Assembly (NCBI RefSeq): GCF_027942865.1
Contig: NC_134526.1
Location: forward strand, 20,441,784-20,505,783
Direction: 5' to 3'
DNA from: Odontesthes bonariensis
Taxonomy: Eukaryota > Chordata > Actinopteri > Atheriniformes > Atherinopsidae
Length of the DNA stretch: 64,000 nucleotides
Part shown: piece by piece, positions 25,338-38,300 of the stretch
Layout: each line of letters begins with the position of its first letter
Numbering within the stretch: the stretch's first letter is position 1
Made by a program: the position numbers and the translations under genes
The notes under the pieces: model-generated
Told to the model about the DNA's origin: nothing
What the model saw: the letters and a program-made list of their open reading frames with translations, nothing else
Database searches by the model: none

Positions 25338-25970
25338 ATGGACATGTCTTTTGAGGTGAAAGAGAAGACAGAGGTACGGCTGGTATTTCTAGGAGCAGGT
25401 GGAGTGGGGAAGACAGCCCTCATCCAACGCTTCCTCAAAGACTCTTTTGAGCCAAAGCACAGGCGCACAGTGGAGGAGCTCCACAGGATGGAATATGAGG
25501 TGGGGGGAGTCAAAGTCACCATCAACATCATGGACACGAGTGGCAGCTACTCTTTCCCTGCCATGCGTAAGCTCTCCATCCAGAACAGCGACGCCTTTGC
25601 TCTTGTCTACGCTGTCGATGACCCCAAATCCCTGGAGGCAGTCAAGAGTCTGCGAGAGGAGATCCTGGAGGTCAAAGAGGACAAGTACACACCAATCGTG
25701 GTGATTGGCAACAAGATTGACTGCCACAATGAGCGCCGGGTGTCCAACGAGGACGTTCTGTCCACAGTGGATCTGGACTGGAACCACATCTTCCTGGAGT
25801 CCTCAGCCAAAGACAACATCAATGTGCTGGAGGCTTTCAGGGAGCTCCTGCAGCAGGCAAACCTGCCCTGTCGGCTCAGTCCAGCACTGTGCCAGCGACG
25901 GGAAACCTTCCCCAAGGAGAGCGACAAAAGGCCACCCATGAACAAGACCAACAGCTGCCTCATCTCGTAA
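25338..25970 (+). CDS. RASD-type (Dexras/Rhes-like) small GTPase
   Basis: One uninterrupted frame codes 210 residues. I chose the ATG at 25338 because it has A at -3 and G at +4; a second ATG at 25344 would shorten it by two residues. All Ras boxes are present: P-loop GAGGVGKT (19-26), switch I Thr44, DTSG (66-69), NKID (125-128), SAK (156-158). The C-terminus CLIS is a CaaX box, so farnesylation and membrane attachment are likely. DTSG-x-x-FPAMRKLSI after switch II is the signature of the RASD/Rhes branch rather than classical Ras. The position of Ras Gln61 is Ser70, so intrinsic GTP hydrolysis is probably weak, as in other RASD proteins. It may be the fish gene called rasd4, but I cannot confirm that. 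The coding region is a single exon. The two long minus-strand frames over it are shadows. Confidence 0.9.
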   Translation: MDMSFEVKEKTEVRLVFLGAGGVGKTALIQRFLKDSFEPKHRRTVEELHRMEYEVGGVKVTINIMDTSGSYSFPAMRKLSIQNSDAFALVYAVDDPKSLEAVKSLREEILEVKEDKYTPIVVIGNKIDCHNERRVSNEDVLSTVDLDWNHIFLESSAKDNINVLEAFRELLQQANLPCRLSPALCQRRETFPKESDKRPPMNKTNSCLIS

Positions 25971-26486
25971 GGATTTGGACCTGTCCGTCGGGCCACAACA
26001 CAAAGAGACTAAGCTAGAGAAAACTATACTGAGAAGTTGTCGTGACAAGACAATAACATACCGAGAGACTTTGTTAAATATGCATTACATGAGAAAATGA
26101 GTCAATCAGATGAATCTTCCTCACCACTGCAGCTCAGAGGTGCTACAAAGAGGACAGAGATGTACTGATGAAAACAAATACAACCTTAAAGACAAGGCAG
26201 AATGTGGTCCAACTAGACACTCCTAACCTACTCATGTTTAATTGTGATGTTTTGTACTGAAGTCCTATATCTGTGAAATAACCAGTCTGAAAAACAAGTG
26301 TTTCTGTACCTCCACATGACGGAAGTGAACAGAAAAAAAAAGAACTTTCCTATTTATGATCATCAAACGCTGTGTTGTGAAACCTTGTGCGGCTCCTCTC
26401 ACAGCTTTTAAATGCTTATTTGTGAATACTCTTGAAGTTCTTCCTCACTGCTACATTCTTATTTTGTGCTCATTTTAATATAAAGG

Positions 26487-26492
26487 AATAAA
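26487..26492 (+). terminator. polyadenylation signal of the RASD-like gene
   Basis: AATAAA lies about 520 bases after the stop codon, followed by a T-rich stretch. It is the best-placed poly(A) signal for this transcript; another AATAAA lies near 26564. Confidence 0.55.
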
Positions 26493-26966
26493 TAACTGTC
26501 ATTTTTGCAGACTGTTCTGTCATTTTTACCACTCACTCTTCTGTGATGCTGCAGAACAGACAAAAATAAATATCCCTACGTAGACGCTGACTTTTATAAC
26601 GGTAATTACAAGATGAAGCTGTCGCAGCCCTGCGGAAATGTGAATATAAGAGTGAAAATAAAGCTCACAAAAGGTACCACACACCTCCAACATGTATAAA
26701 AAAACAGCTCAGGTGAGACATGTGTAGCATTCACCAGGATATGTCTGCAAACTGCAGAAATGACAAAATAAAATACCACCATTACTGCAACTTGTAAATG
26801 TGATACAGAGGGCATTCAGCTGTATTTGGGAAACTAATTTTTTACATAACATTTAACCTTTATAGCTTAATGTTGATCCATTTTTCTTTTTAAATCAGTG
26901 CTGATAAAACCAGATCAGTGAGTTTGGAGTGACAGAACAGCATCACTTGACTGACATTTGTCACAT

Positions 26967-27840
26967 TTAAAGTGATACTCCGGAGTAGATTCAACCTGGG
27001 GTCATTTGAACCGTGATATCCAGCCAAGTAGCCCACCCGAAGTTTTTTCAATATTGGCTGAACATCAGCCGAATTACTGAGTTATCCGAATAGCTTAGTA
27101 CAAGGGTTAATGGAACCTGGTCCGTATCTCCAAAATTACCACACTAAAATCACATGCCATGACACAAAACTTCTACAGCAGTACAAATATGGTCTGTACT
27201 CACAAAACGATGCATTTGGAAGTTTGAAAATACTCCAGGAGTTTATTATTATCAACACAAGCCTAATAGCTTCTCTGCTGCTAAAGCTGCGTCGACGTCA
27301 CTTCTGGGAGCTTCAAAGTAAGATGAGGGTTGATCTACTACTGTAGACAACAAAGTATATGCTATATTCTACATGGTTTTTTATGAATTTTTATGTTGTA
27401 GAGTTGTGAATTTATTTTATCAATGGAGAAATTGAGCAGCCTTGCTTTGTTGTCTACAGTAGTAGATCAACCCTCATCTTACTTTGAAGCTCCCAGCTCC
27501 CAGAAGTGACGTCGACGCAGCTTTAGCAGCAGAGAAGCTATTAGGCTTGTGTTGATAATAATAAACTCCTGGACTATTTTCAAACTTCCAAATGCATCTT
27601 TTTGTGAGTACAGACCATATTTGTACTACTGTAGAAGTTTGGTGTCATGTCATGTGATTTTAGTGTGGTAATTTTGGAGATACGGACCAGGTTCCATTAA
27701 CCCTTGTACGAAGCTATTCGGATAACTCAGTAACTCGGCTGATGTTCAGCCAATATTGAAAAAACTTCGGGTGGGCTACTTGGCTGGATATCACGGTTCA
27801 AATGACCCCAGGTTGAATCTACTCCGGACTATCACTTTAA
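26967..27840. mobile_element. foldback element: 874 bp, long inverted arms, TTAA ends
   Basis: The left arm (26971-27355) and right arm (27445-27836) are near-perfect reverse complements around an 89-bp AT-rich loop. Both ends sit on TTAA, and the terminal text is AGTGATACTCCGGAGTAG on the left with the reverse complement (one change) on the right. The arms differ by scattered single changes and a small repeat of CTCCCAG in the right arm. TTAA target use points to a piggyBac- or Kolobok-mobilised non-autonomous element. A transcript through it would fold into a hairpin of about 385 bp. No coding capacity. Confidence 0.85.
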
Positions 27841-30800
27841 GGGGCTTGTAGATTCCAATAAATCTTCATCTCTACACAGCTTCCAACGAAGAACTGATAC
27901 AGAGAGGATTATTCTGCAGAAAAACCGTGAATAAATTCCACAACCTCTGTTTTGTGCTGTATTGCCCTCTGGTGGTGCAGCAGATGATATTCATTTTCTC
28001 AATGTGCCTGCATATGTGTGTGTGTGGGTGTGTGTGTGCAACTTACTGAGAGGGCATGCAAACAATGCATCACTGTGTCAACTAAAACAAGATTTCTAAA
28101 GAACTGAAAAGACAGATATGTGCCTCACCAGCTGTCACTGGCTGCTGTCAGGGAATCAAAGCCCAAAAAGTAATAATGCCAACTGAATTCTACACTGTAA
28201 CCCCTGGTAAACATTTTTAACTGATAACACATTTGGATCGATCATTTCCCTCCATGTATTCTACATCAGCCTTTTGGCTTTCTGCATCTGCTTTTCACTG
28301 ACACGTCATGGAGGAAATGAGTTTGTGGGCTGAGAAGTACACCCGCATTAAACTGGTTAAGGATATTAAGATAGTGATTTGTATTCATTTGTAGCTTGAT
28401 AACACCACTCATGGCGTCTCCATGTCTCGTCGACAGACTTTCGAGGGCACAAGAAAGCTGTGATGTAAGCTGATGTGGAATATTACAGCACTACATTAAC
28501 GTCTGACATTTTTATGTTCTCTAAAAGCCCTTTGTGCATTTTGTTAACGCTTCCACACATGCTTCCTCTTTCCAAAAACACTTTGTCAAGGTGCATTGTT
28601 TCTCCGGAATGAGACGAGGAAGCGACCTATAACCATCAAATCTCTGGTTCCTCTTTGGGTGTGTTTAAACCCACAGCTGGTCCACAGAGAGGCAAACCTT
28701 TCTCTCTGGCACACGGCGGAGGACGCAGAGGAGAAGCCTCCTCAGGTGCGATCTAAACTTTTCATACAGGTCTTAATGAACAACAGACCCAAACTTTGTT
28801 GTAGATAGAGACTGGAGTGCAAACGACCCGGTTAACCTTTTTTTCTGCTGCTGCGACATGTAATGGAGAAACATAGTCAGCAACGAGCTTCAGCTTAGTT
28901 GGTTGTTATGGAAGCAGCAGTGACTGATGTTATTTCTGTGCTTGTCTCTGCTCCTAGACTTGGTTCAAGCTCCTCAGTGCTAAGTAGATTCCTGAGAAGT
29001 TTGGAACAAGTATAGGATCCCCGACTACCACTACAGATGTTTTTTTCCAAGGTTTTTAACTACCGGTTGTGTTAGACCATTTACAAACATAGTGCCGTTT
29101 GAGATAAATGTAAGTCTTTGTGAGTTATATTTCATCAACGACCTTTTCGTCTGAATCGTTTCAGCAGCTTTCATTAAATGTCTACAGAGTGCATTTGTTG
29201 CTTAAAATTGCAATAAAGTTCAACTGATGGAAATTTGGTTGTGGTGCAGAAAACACCGAAAGATCCAAAAATGACTCAAAATCCACCTACAATGCTTACA
29301 AAAAAATGCTTGTTTCCCAGCATCGAATTAAAGACATTTTGACCAAAAATATCTGAAATCTATATTAAAAAAAAAATAAAAAAAATGGGATTGGTAAATA
29401 TCCACACAAAGTGTTTCTCTAAGCATGTATGCCTTAAATTATACGGATGTCTTTTTATTTTGGCCAACGCATCACATCAGTTTAATACAGACAACACAGT
29501 GTTTTAAACAAAAATAAAGGTGCACACGAAACCAAAACTTCAAACATTTGCCATGAAGCAGCATAAACTGTCCATATACTACAGTCAACAATTACTCCAG
29601 CCTCTGATTGGTGGTTTAACGGCAACGGTTTTTATTTTCATACACATTGAACAACACTGAAGAGTCGGACAGAAGGCTGTGGGGAGAGACTCAGAGGAAC
29701 AATAAATATAGACATCATGAAACGCATTGAAGACAGACATAACATGAGCTGACACAGCAAGGGGCATTTAATTCAGACAATTCCCAGCTCTGTGCCATAC
29801 CAGCTTATCAACACCAACGCTTCCATATCGCAAAAAACAAAAGAAATCCAGTATCTATAACTTAACTAAATCAGTGGTTTAAAAAGGAGCAGTCATCCTG
29901 TACCGCTGCACGGAAGACAATCTCACCAATGTTTCTGTTACCATGTACACGCGCTCAAAAACACAAGGGCAAATAAATGTGTGTTGGCTTATAAAGTATA
30001 TTTCCCTGAGCAAAAGGCTAAATCGGCACAGAAAATATGCTTTTTCTTTTTTCTCCCCCCATTGAGCATCACTCACAAGTTCAGAGGGTACATAAAGCTG
30101 GATACGGATGAGTTGCATCAACTCTTCTTACCAAATCATCATAAATAGTATGGAACAAATGAGCAGGCTGCAGTACACTGGATTTCAAAAAGGTCGTCAC
30201 TGGACCTTAACTGACATCATCCCACAATCAGGAAATAAATATACTACAAAATCCACGGCCTATTGTTTGCTGACAGAACAATTTTACCTTGCATTCCCAC
30301 AAAGGGTGCAAAAAAAAGCAAAAAAAATAAAATAAAAAGCAAGAGAACTGGAGTTTGTCTACTATTTCCTTTGTTGTTGTTGGTAGCAACATGCTCCATT
30401 AAATACAGGATCAGAGCAGCTCTGATCACAAGAGCTAGCAAGAGTGTCAGGAAGCGTCGTCTTCCATTACAGAGGACAATTATTGCTTTGCAGATTAAGC
30501 TCAGCCACGAGATACAAGTTACTGTAGTTAATGACAAAATAGGTAATAATATATCTTTTGTTCAAGTTAGTTGGAACTTAAGAGTTCAAAAATATCAACC
30601 GTAAACGTCATGGTTTGCTTGCTATAAGCCAGCGTGGCCCTGACACCGACGTTACATGGGGAGGCAGCAAGGTTTTTTTCTTTGCCAACTCATTATACAT
30701 TTCATTTGTTTATGCAGTAATAGTGTTTCCCAAACACTTATTCATTTGTAGCCTTTGGTACTGGAGCCAAGGGCCCCACAAATGAACAGATGTGTGGGAA

Positions 30801-31356
30801 ACACCGCCCAACTGTGTTGGACTGACACGACATTCTGACCGACCGGCTCGCTTGTCAAATTTGGCACAAAATTCAACCCGTCGACACAAGCCGTTCAGTA
30901 CCATCGAAAATGGGCATTCTTTACATTTAGGAGTTAGGGAAGTCCAAACGGCTGCACTCATCCCATCTACTCGCCTCTTTAACCGTTTTGGATGGCAGCC
31001 GGCAACAGTAATCAAAATATCTCATCGGAGTCAGCACCCCAGAAGTGTAATTTTTTTTCCAATAAACCGTTTGAGAAACCGTGGGTGTGCGGCTCCTGAA
31101 ATAGAATGCAATTACATGAGAAACACTATAGCCTTTTTCACAGTGAGCCAACGGAACAATTGAACTTGCATCCGACTTACTTTTGGTCAGAGACTAAATC
31201 CTTTCGTGGGCAATTTCGAGCATTTCTTTAAACTACTTAGGATACACGGAAAACATGTTATCCTGACATAAAACAATAAATGGAGCGTGACATCAGCATT
31301 TTCCTTCAGCGCGGAACACCGGTGGATCTGGTCTCGGTCGCTGCTGCTCTGGCACT
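27841..31356. other. gene-free stretch, in part likely prpsap1 3' UTR
   Basis: No exon I can support. The part next to 31356 must begin the 3' UTR of prpsap1 (minus strand). On that strand candidate poly(A) signals are an ATTAAA at 29767-29772 and an AATAAA near 29631, which would give a 3' UTR of about 1.6-1.7 kb; no nearer AATAAA is visible. A small (TG)n tract lies at 28014-28039. An open frame at 28596-28808 has no recognisable domain. Confidence 0.4.
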
Positions 31357-34300
31357 CTAGTCGTCCACAGTGATATTGCGGAACAGGTAAGCCATGGATT
31401 CTCCATTGTGAATGCGACGGATGGCCTCGGCCAAGATCATGCTGACGTCCACCGTCTTGATTTTTGGACACTGCAGCTTCTGTACTTCATGGGGCACCGT
31501 GTTTGTCACGACCACCTGAAGAACCAGAGAAAGAGGAGACTGCGTTGGCACTTTCTGTGAAAGTTAAAATACCAAAAACCTATGAATGAGAAAGCCAACT
31601 GGTGTGAAAAAGAGAGTGTTCAAATTAGACTAAAAAGGTCAATTAGACTCCTCAAGGTTGGAGGGTCCTTCCCCTTTCACATTGTCACCACAATGGTGAG
31701 CACTGGGAGTGAGAAGTGTCAACTGTTGTGTCCTTTTCTATTTTTAGACTCGTCAGTTAAAAAGCAGGTTTGGACTCAAAATGGCAACCGTGAGTACAAA
31801 GCAGCGTGGGACAGCCCGTTTGGAAAGAGGCTAAAACCAGGGGTGCACGGGCACAACATGATACTTGTACTTAATACTTATTATGGGAGACTAATGAGAC
31901 TTGGAGAAACTTCTCCAAATTGAGACCTTTAAACCAAACCGTAACTACCGTTTTCTAAAGATCAAATGGTAAAAAAATGGAACTGAAGCCCGACACCCGA
32001 GGCTGCTGAAAACAAGGATTCATTCTTTGTTCTAGCAGCAGCTCTGTCCGTGGCATAATTCAGTCCAATCAAACATTTTCAGTTCTTTCTCAGCCTCCTT
32101 ATCAATGTTTATCGGAGCATGTGTGTGAGACAGACACATTCATAATGTCGCAAAACATTACAGTTAAATTGAACTAAATCAAATACGGGAGTTAGATCGA
32201 GTTCAGGTGTCCTCACCTCATCAATGGCCGATTCCTCTATGAGGCGTGGAGCGTCGGCAGAAAGTAAACCATGTGTGGCCATGATGTATATCTTATAGGC
32301 CCCCCTTTCTTTCAGGATCTCTGCAGCTGCGACAAAGTCTCCAACGTCATCTATAATGTCATCCTGAAAGGAGAAGCCAAAGCATAGACAAAATAAACAG
32401 TTCAAAGTGAATAACAGATCTTGTTAAAAAGGTTCACACAGACCTCCTTCTCTTTATTAACACATTGACTACCAGCGGTTTTTACAGAATTATGTCGTAG
32501 AATCCCAGCGTTCTAAACCATTTTTTTTATGTTTTTTGTACAGTCACAGCATATTATGTGATAGGGACACTGAAACATGTTATGGCTCGTTTGAAGGCTG
32601 AGACTTTAAACTCTTTGTGGGTCAAAACTGCGTGTCTCTAGGTGCCGCCATTAGCGAGCTAGCCTTAGCTAAACCAAGGCGGGTATCCACCAAAATCAAC
32701 AACAAACTGAGATATCGGGGCCTTTGTGAAACGTGCGCTCTTTCAGCCTGTCGCACTTTAGATACTTACATATCCGGGTCAGAGGATTTGCGTCGTGTCG
32801 CATGTTGCAAAGCTAACCTGTTCATAAGACCGCCTCCTTAGACGTGTCGCGTGTCTTCTTCTCCTTCTTGTTGTTTGTTTATGTTACTTTACCGTCACCC
32901 TTTGGAAACCGACACGTGCGACTGGACAAAATGCGGAAATGCACAACAATCAATGCAGCGTTATCAAAATTGTTCTTGAGTTGACGCAAAGCCATTGGCG
33001 TAATGATCAAAATGTCCAGATGATGACACCAGTTTTTGACTGCCATCTATGTCAGTTCTGTTCATCACATAATTACAAAAATCACACAGAATGTGCATTA
33101 GAATGTATAGATTCAGAATCCATAAAAAAAACGTAAAAACTTATTTTTACCATTTGGGAGCCAACGCATGGGCAGTAAAAACGTAGTTTTACGTGACTTG
33201 GGAGTCAATGTGTTAAGATCAATGAGAGAGGAATGACCGTCAGCATCCCCGTGTTCAGTCTTTTTTTTTTTTTTTTTTTTTTTTTTATTAAGAGCTTGGA
33301 TTAGGTTACTTTATTCTTTGCAGTATAATTTAGTGGTTTCAGTTAATGGCAGAGGAACTGTAAACAGGTATATGCAACATGTGTTAAAGAGTGGTTAATG
33401 TGACCTGATGCAAGTATTGGATGACCAGGCAAGCTGAAACAAACAAAGCTCCAGAGTCCGACCATAAATCTATTCAGCGTGAGTAAAAATGAACAGTGGT
33501 GTGAGTAACATGCAGATCCGGCTGTTCATTTCTGTTCCTCAGTCCACTGCAGACCAACAAGCGTCTTCTCTGCGATGTGGCCGACGTGTGGCCAAAGTCG
33601 ACGTGGGCGCTGTGCTTTGAGTTCAGCTGTATAGACGTATACCCGGAGTGATCGCTCAGAGACTAAGTGCACTCACATGATGCTGCCACTGACTGAGCGG
33701 GGATGACAGCGAAAGGAAAAGCAAGGCCTTGTACTCGCGCCAAGCTGTTCTGGCAAAGGAACAGGAAGCTGCAACGTGAGAAAATTAGGCTCCATTTGCT
33801 TTCATAAAGAAATGTAGGAATGCCTTGAACGTAGACTCGATAGACTCAAACTGGCCGAGGCGCTCTGCACATGCTCTGAAGTTCCATCTTTCTCTACAAA
33901 CAGTAAAGCGCATGTATGTATGCATATACACACTTAAGATGAAAGCTAAAACATCTTTGAAGTATCTTACCACAATGATGGCAATTCTCCCACCCACATC
34001 TCCAACTACAGTAATCGGAGGTTTCTCCTTGGCCATCATTACTGAAAAGAAAAGCAAACAGTTACCAGATCATTCCACAAGGGTACGACAGCATTTGTTT
34101 ACCCACTCACAAATAAATCTCAGTAGATTGGGTAAAATGAGTTGAGAAAATGTTTGTAATTTCAGCAAATCAACATCCCCCCCCAAAAAATAAAAAAAAT
34201 TACTGGGATCTCATTGAATGGTTGAAAGTGATTTGTTAAATAAAGTGCTACACTCGACTGAAATGGCAACTGATCAATCAAAGGCAGCAGTGAAAGTGCC

Positions 34301-35286
34301 CCCCCCCCCCCCCCCCCCCACCCCTCCTACTCCTAAGGAGACAAAACTGAAACACTAAACCTAGTGCAAAGCATGCCATGCAAAGATCAAATGAGAAAAA
34401 GGGGTTTTCAGCCCAGGATACCCAATCAAAGGACAGTCAAAATTGTCTGGACACACACAGCTTCAGGCCCAGGCTACAGCAGGCATTTGGCAGCAGTCGG
34501 CATAGGAACCAAATGTGCACCAAACACTGATTACACACACCAAAAAAAACAAACAGTGGCAAGCCCCGATGAGAGTGTCTTCATACACACTTGCCAGTGT
34601 TCTGGCATCAGTCCTCAGTCGAATAGAAGTGCTGCCAGCTACGAGCCTACTTTTACATGCACACCACAATGAGCCTTTTTTGTTTTGTTTTTTTAAAAAT
34701 CACATAACATATACACAAGGACGGCTTCCTTTGACATTATGACAGAGCTTGTGTCAATCGCCACACTATGGATTCTCGAGCTGAAGAAAGAATACGAAAC
34801 TGTTTAGCTTGCCGCGGACTAACTGTAAACATCCCGATGTGGCATTTTATTTGCTAAAATGCCACTTTAAATCTGCCATCAGTACATATGCTCAATACAA
34901 ACAGTAACGTGTGTAATATAAGGCAGGAAATTAGGCTTATCTCATTTCAATTCAAATGAAAGCGCAATTAGACATGATGCAGTATATTCAAGCAACTACC
35001 CATCAAACAGATATCTGATGCATAAACAGAAAGAAGAATTAAATTGAAGAATACTGGTATGCATGTAAATGTAGACGATCACAGGGTTTGAGGACACAAA
35101 TCGACTGAAAAACAATCAGCAAGCCAAGCTGATTGTGAAAGAACAGTATCACAAAGCAGAGAAAAGGAAGAGCATGCCTTGCAGAACAGGGAAGATCATG
35201 AGTTTCACGGTATCAAGAAAACCTGGAAATGCCATAATCAGTCTTTCATCGCTATCAACCAAGAACAGCCGCGCAGTGAGCAGTGT

Positions 35287-35351
<65 letters not shown>

Positions 35352-38300
35352 TGGTCATAAAACCTGAAATCAATTGAAGATGTCTTGGGAGAAAGGTCAA
35401 TAAAACCCATCATTCAACATCTTCCGGTAATCTTAATAGAGGATTAGCGTATCCAAAATGACTAAAAAGGGAAGACGAGCATCACGCAATAAATATTTCT
35501 GTTGACGTAAAAAGTTCTGTTTGAACACTGGAGGTAGCATATTGAAAGTTCGAGGCTTAAACCCGTCGACTGCTACAGTCATTCTTACACTAGATCGCAG
35601 GTTTCAAAAGAATGCTTTATTTCTCTCCTCACATGCATTTATGACCAAGTAATCAGGTTTTAAGAGAGGTTCAAAGATGGGTGCATTGAGTGTTTGATTG
35701 GCAAGATGAGTCCAGATATCATAGAACAAAAATTAACTGAAATAAAACAAGATGATTGGCTTGTTTCTGATTTGATTGATGGATTTTGAACTTAAATCAG
35801 AGCACGACAAAAACAAAGTTCGGACCATCTTGTGGAAGTGGCTGTCTGGAATCATAGAAGAGGTGCAGCAAACACGAAAACTGTTCATTTCAAGTCAAAC
35901 GTGCCTCGCAAATCGCTTGTATGTCAAGTGGAGATCGCCGTAGCCGATTTGCCTGAAACTGCTGTCAGTGCACACTATCCGAACACTGATGATGCGCAAA
36001 ATTTACACTAAAACCCCGTCTATGAAACCAGACTGCATTTTCACAAGATGGAAATACAAACCCCCCTTTTTTTTTTCTCTCTCCCTCTACACATGCACGA
36101 ATCAAGGAACCATTTGAAGAGGAATCATTTCATAGTCAGATGTGAATTAGTTTTAAGTCGTACTTGGAAGCTCTATGCCGGGGAACGGAGCTTGTTGCTT
36201 GCCAGCTATTGTCGACAAATAAACACCATGTTAACACAAATGCACAAATATATAAAAGACATGACAAACACATGATGCTAAGGCTTGGAAGATCCTCTCC
36301 TGAGGTTGACAGAAATGAAAAACAAAACACCAAGAAAGCAGACTGACTGTCAAACTCTAAAACAAAGTCCTCTTTTGGTTGAAGCAATTTAAAAGCTACA
36401 GTTACAAAAGGAGGATTTTTTTAAAGTCAAAGTTAAATATGAAAACGTAAGCAGTTTTTTTTCTTTTTAACCAAATAATAGATGCAAACATGGAGTCATT
36501 TGCCAAGGACACACTTGTTTCATAGTCCTTCAGACTTTACCTCCAAATCTTTCTTACCAGCATTTAAAGTATCACCAGAGAATTTGGCTATTTTCTTGGC
36601 TCTCTGGCTCCCTCTTGTGGTATGTAACATCACCATCACAAAAACAAATCTTGTGAGCCCTGCACATGGATTTTCTTTTTGTCATGTTGAAGAGGCCACA
36701 AAGAAACCATAAAAAGCCCACAAAAATGTCAAGGGACCAAACTTCTCTGATGTTACTTTAACACAAGAAACATAAGAGCTCACATTAAGCTTCACCATAA
36801 ACCCTGTTTCAAAAGCAAACAAAGGACTACGATTCTGTGATATTTAGTCGCTCATACTTGGCGCGTTGGAAATTTACAGCTTGTTGTGGGTGCCCAGTGG
36901 GTGTCTGGGAAATAAAATCATGCAGTAACAGAAACATCCCGTTTTTTCGGAGTGTGGTTAATGGTATGAGTAAGACACAGCTCAAAGCAGGTTAACACAA
37001 AAGAAGAGCTGTATTAGACTGGTGGCAGGACTGGACCCATTTCACAGCAGATATTGTATCATGTCAAAGTGAGAAAAGCACAGCTGTGTTAAAGATGGCT
37101 GCACGTCCATGGCTTTATGTTAGGCCAAGAGGAAGTGAACCGTTCTAAACTAAATCTGTGTGGCGTGTGCCTATTCTGCTCTGAGAAGTCGAAACATCTG
37201 CTGTGACAAAGGCTTGTCAGATTATGGACATAGTGAAGTGTTGAGGTCGTAGACTTTGAAGCACTTGAGATTTTAACTAACTGTTAAACTGTAAGAAATG
37301 TATTGCTGGCTATTTTTCTTTTTTTTCTGGTGGGATAAATGTCAAGGAATCTAAACGGCATCAAACAACGAACTGCGAGAAAAATAGCACGTACGGGTCA
37401 AATCAAGCACTGGTACCGACACACAAGCCAATGTAACCAAATATGACGTCTACAGCGCTAAACAAAGATGGCTGCTCTTACAAGGCAGTTCCAGTCCCGT
37501 GTGTCCCGTAGTGTTGCGCACACACGGCGGGGAGTGTCTTCCATCCGCCATGTCAGACTCTGAACACTGGGCCTCGCCGTGAATCACAGCCAGACCCAAA
37601 CGGAGCCGTTCTGCATAAGACTGAGCTCTGGGAGAAAAGAAAAAGGGTAAGAAAAAAAAAAAAAAAAAAAAAAAAAGGGAGACAAATGCAGGGTCCACCT
37701 TTAACATGCTTCCTTTTTTGTTACTTCATGTATAAATGAACATACCTACATTCCTTCAATGTTCTGGCATAATGTGATGGTATCGCAACATGCTTCATTG
37801 AATTCCAAAGGCTTCATTTCTGGGGTGAAATGCATATCTTTGTACTTTCTTCTAATCAGTTACCTTTTAGCTGCAGCAGGGGCCTTTGCCACAATGATGG
37901 CGTTTCTGTAATCAGGAATCTGACAGGGTGAAGGAAAATAGACGTCACAGTTTCTATTGGACCGATTTAGTTCACACAGAGTTTAATCAGGGGCACAAAT
38001 GCATCTGACGCGATTATCACCTCTTCTTGGATGTACTGGATCAAGAAAGGGGAGGCACGCAGGTTGTCCACTGGAAAGCTGAAAAAGCCCTGGATCTCCT
38101 TCTGATGCAAGTCCATGGTGATAATGTGGGTTAACCCTTCAGAGCATAACACACATATCCGACTTTAATGATAAGACTTATAGAAATATAAGCTGAAGAT
38201 TTGATTCTTTCTTCTTCTTTTGCCTTATACCTGCTTTAGCCAACATTGAAGCTAACAATTTGCACACTATTGAGCCTCTCTTTCTCATCTTGCACTGTTT

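Noticed and set aside
25389-25996. Two long minus-strand open frames (132 and 129 residues) over the RASD-like gene
   Set aside because: They are antisense shadows of a GC-richer conserved coding exon; their translations show no domain and the plus frame has every GTPase box.
28596-28808. 70-residue frame with a possible GTGCGA donor at its end
   Set aside because: No family resemblance and no partner exon with a matching phase nearby.
35135-35400. Frames on both strands with His-Thr or Val-Cys repeats
   Set aside because: Produced by the CA microsatellite.
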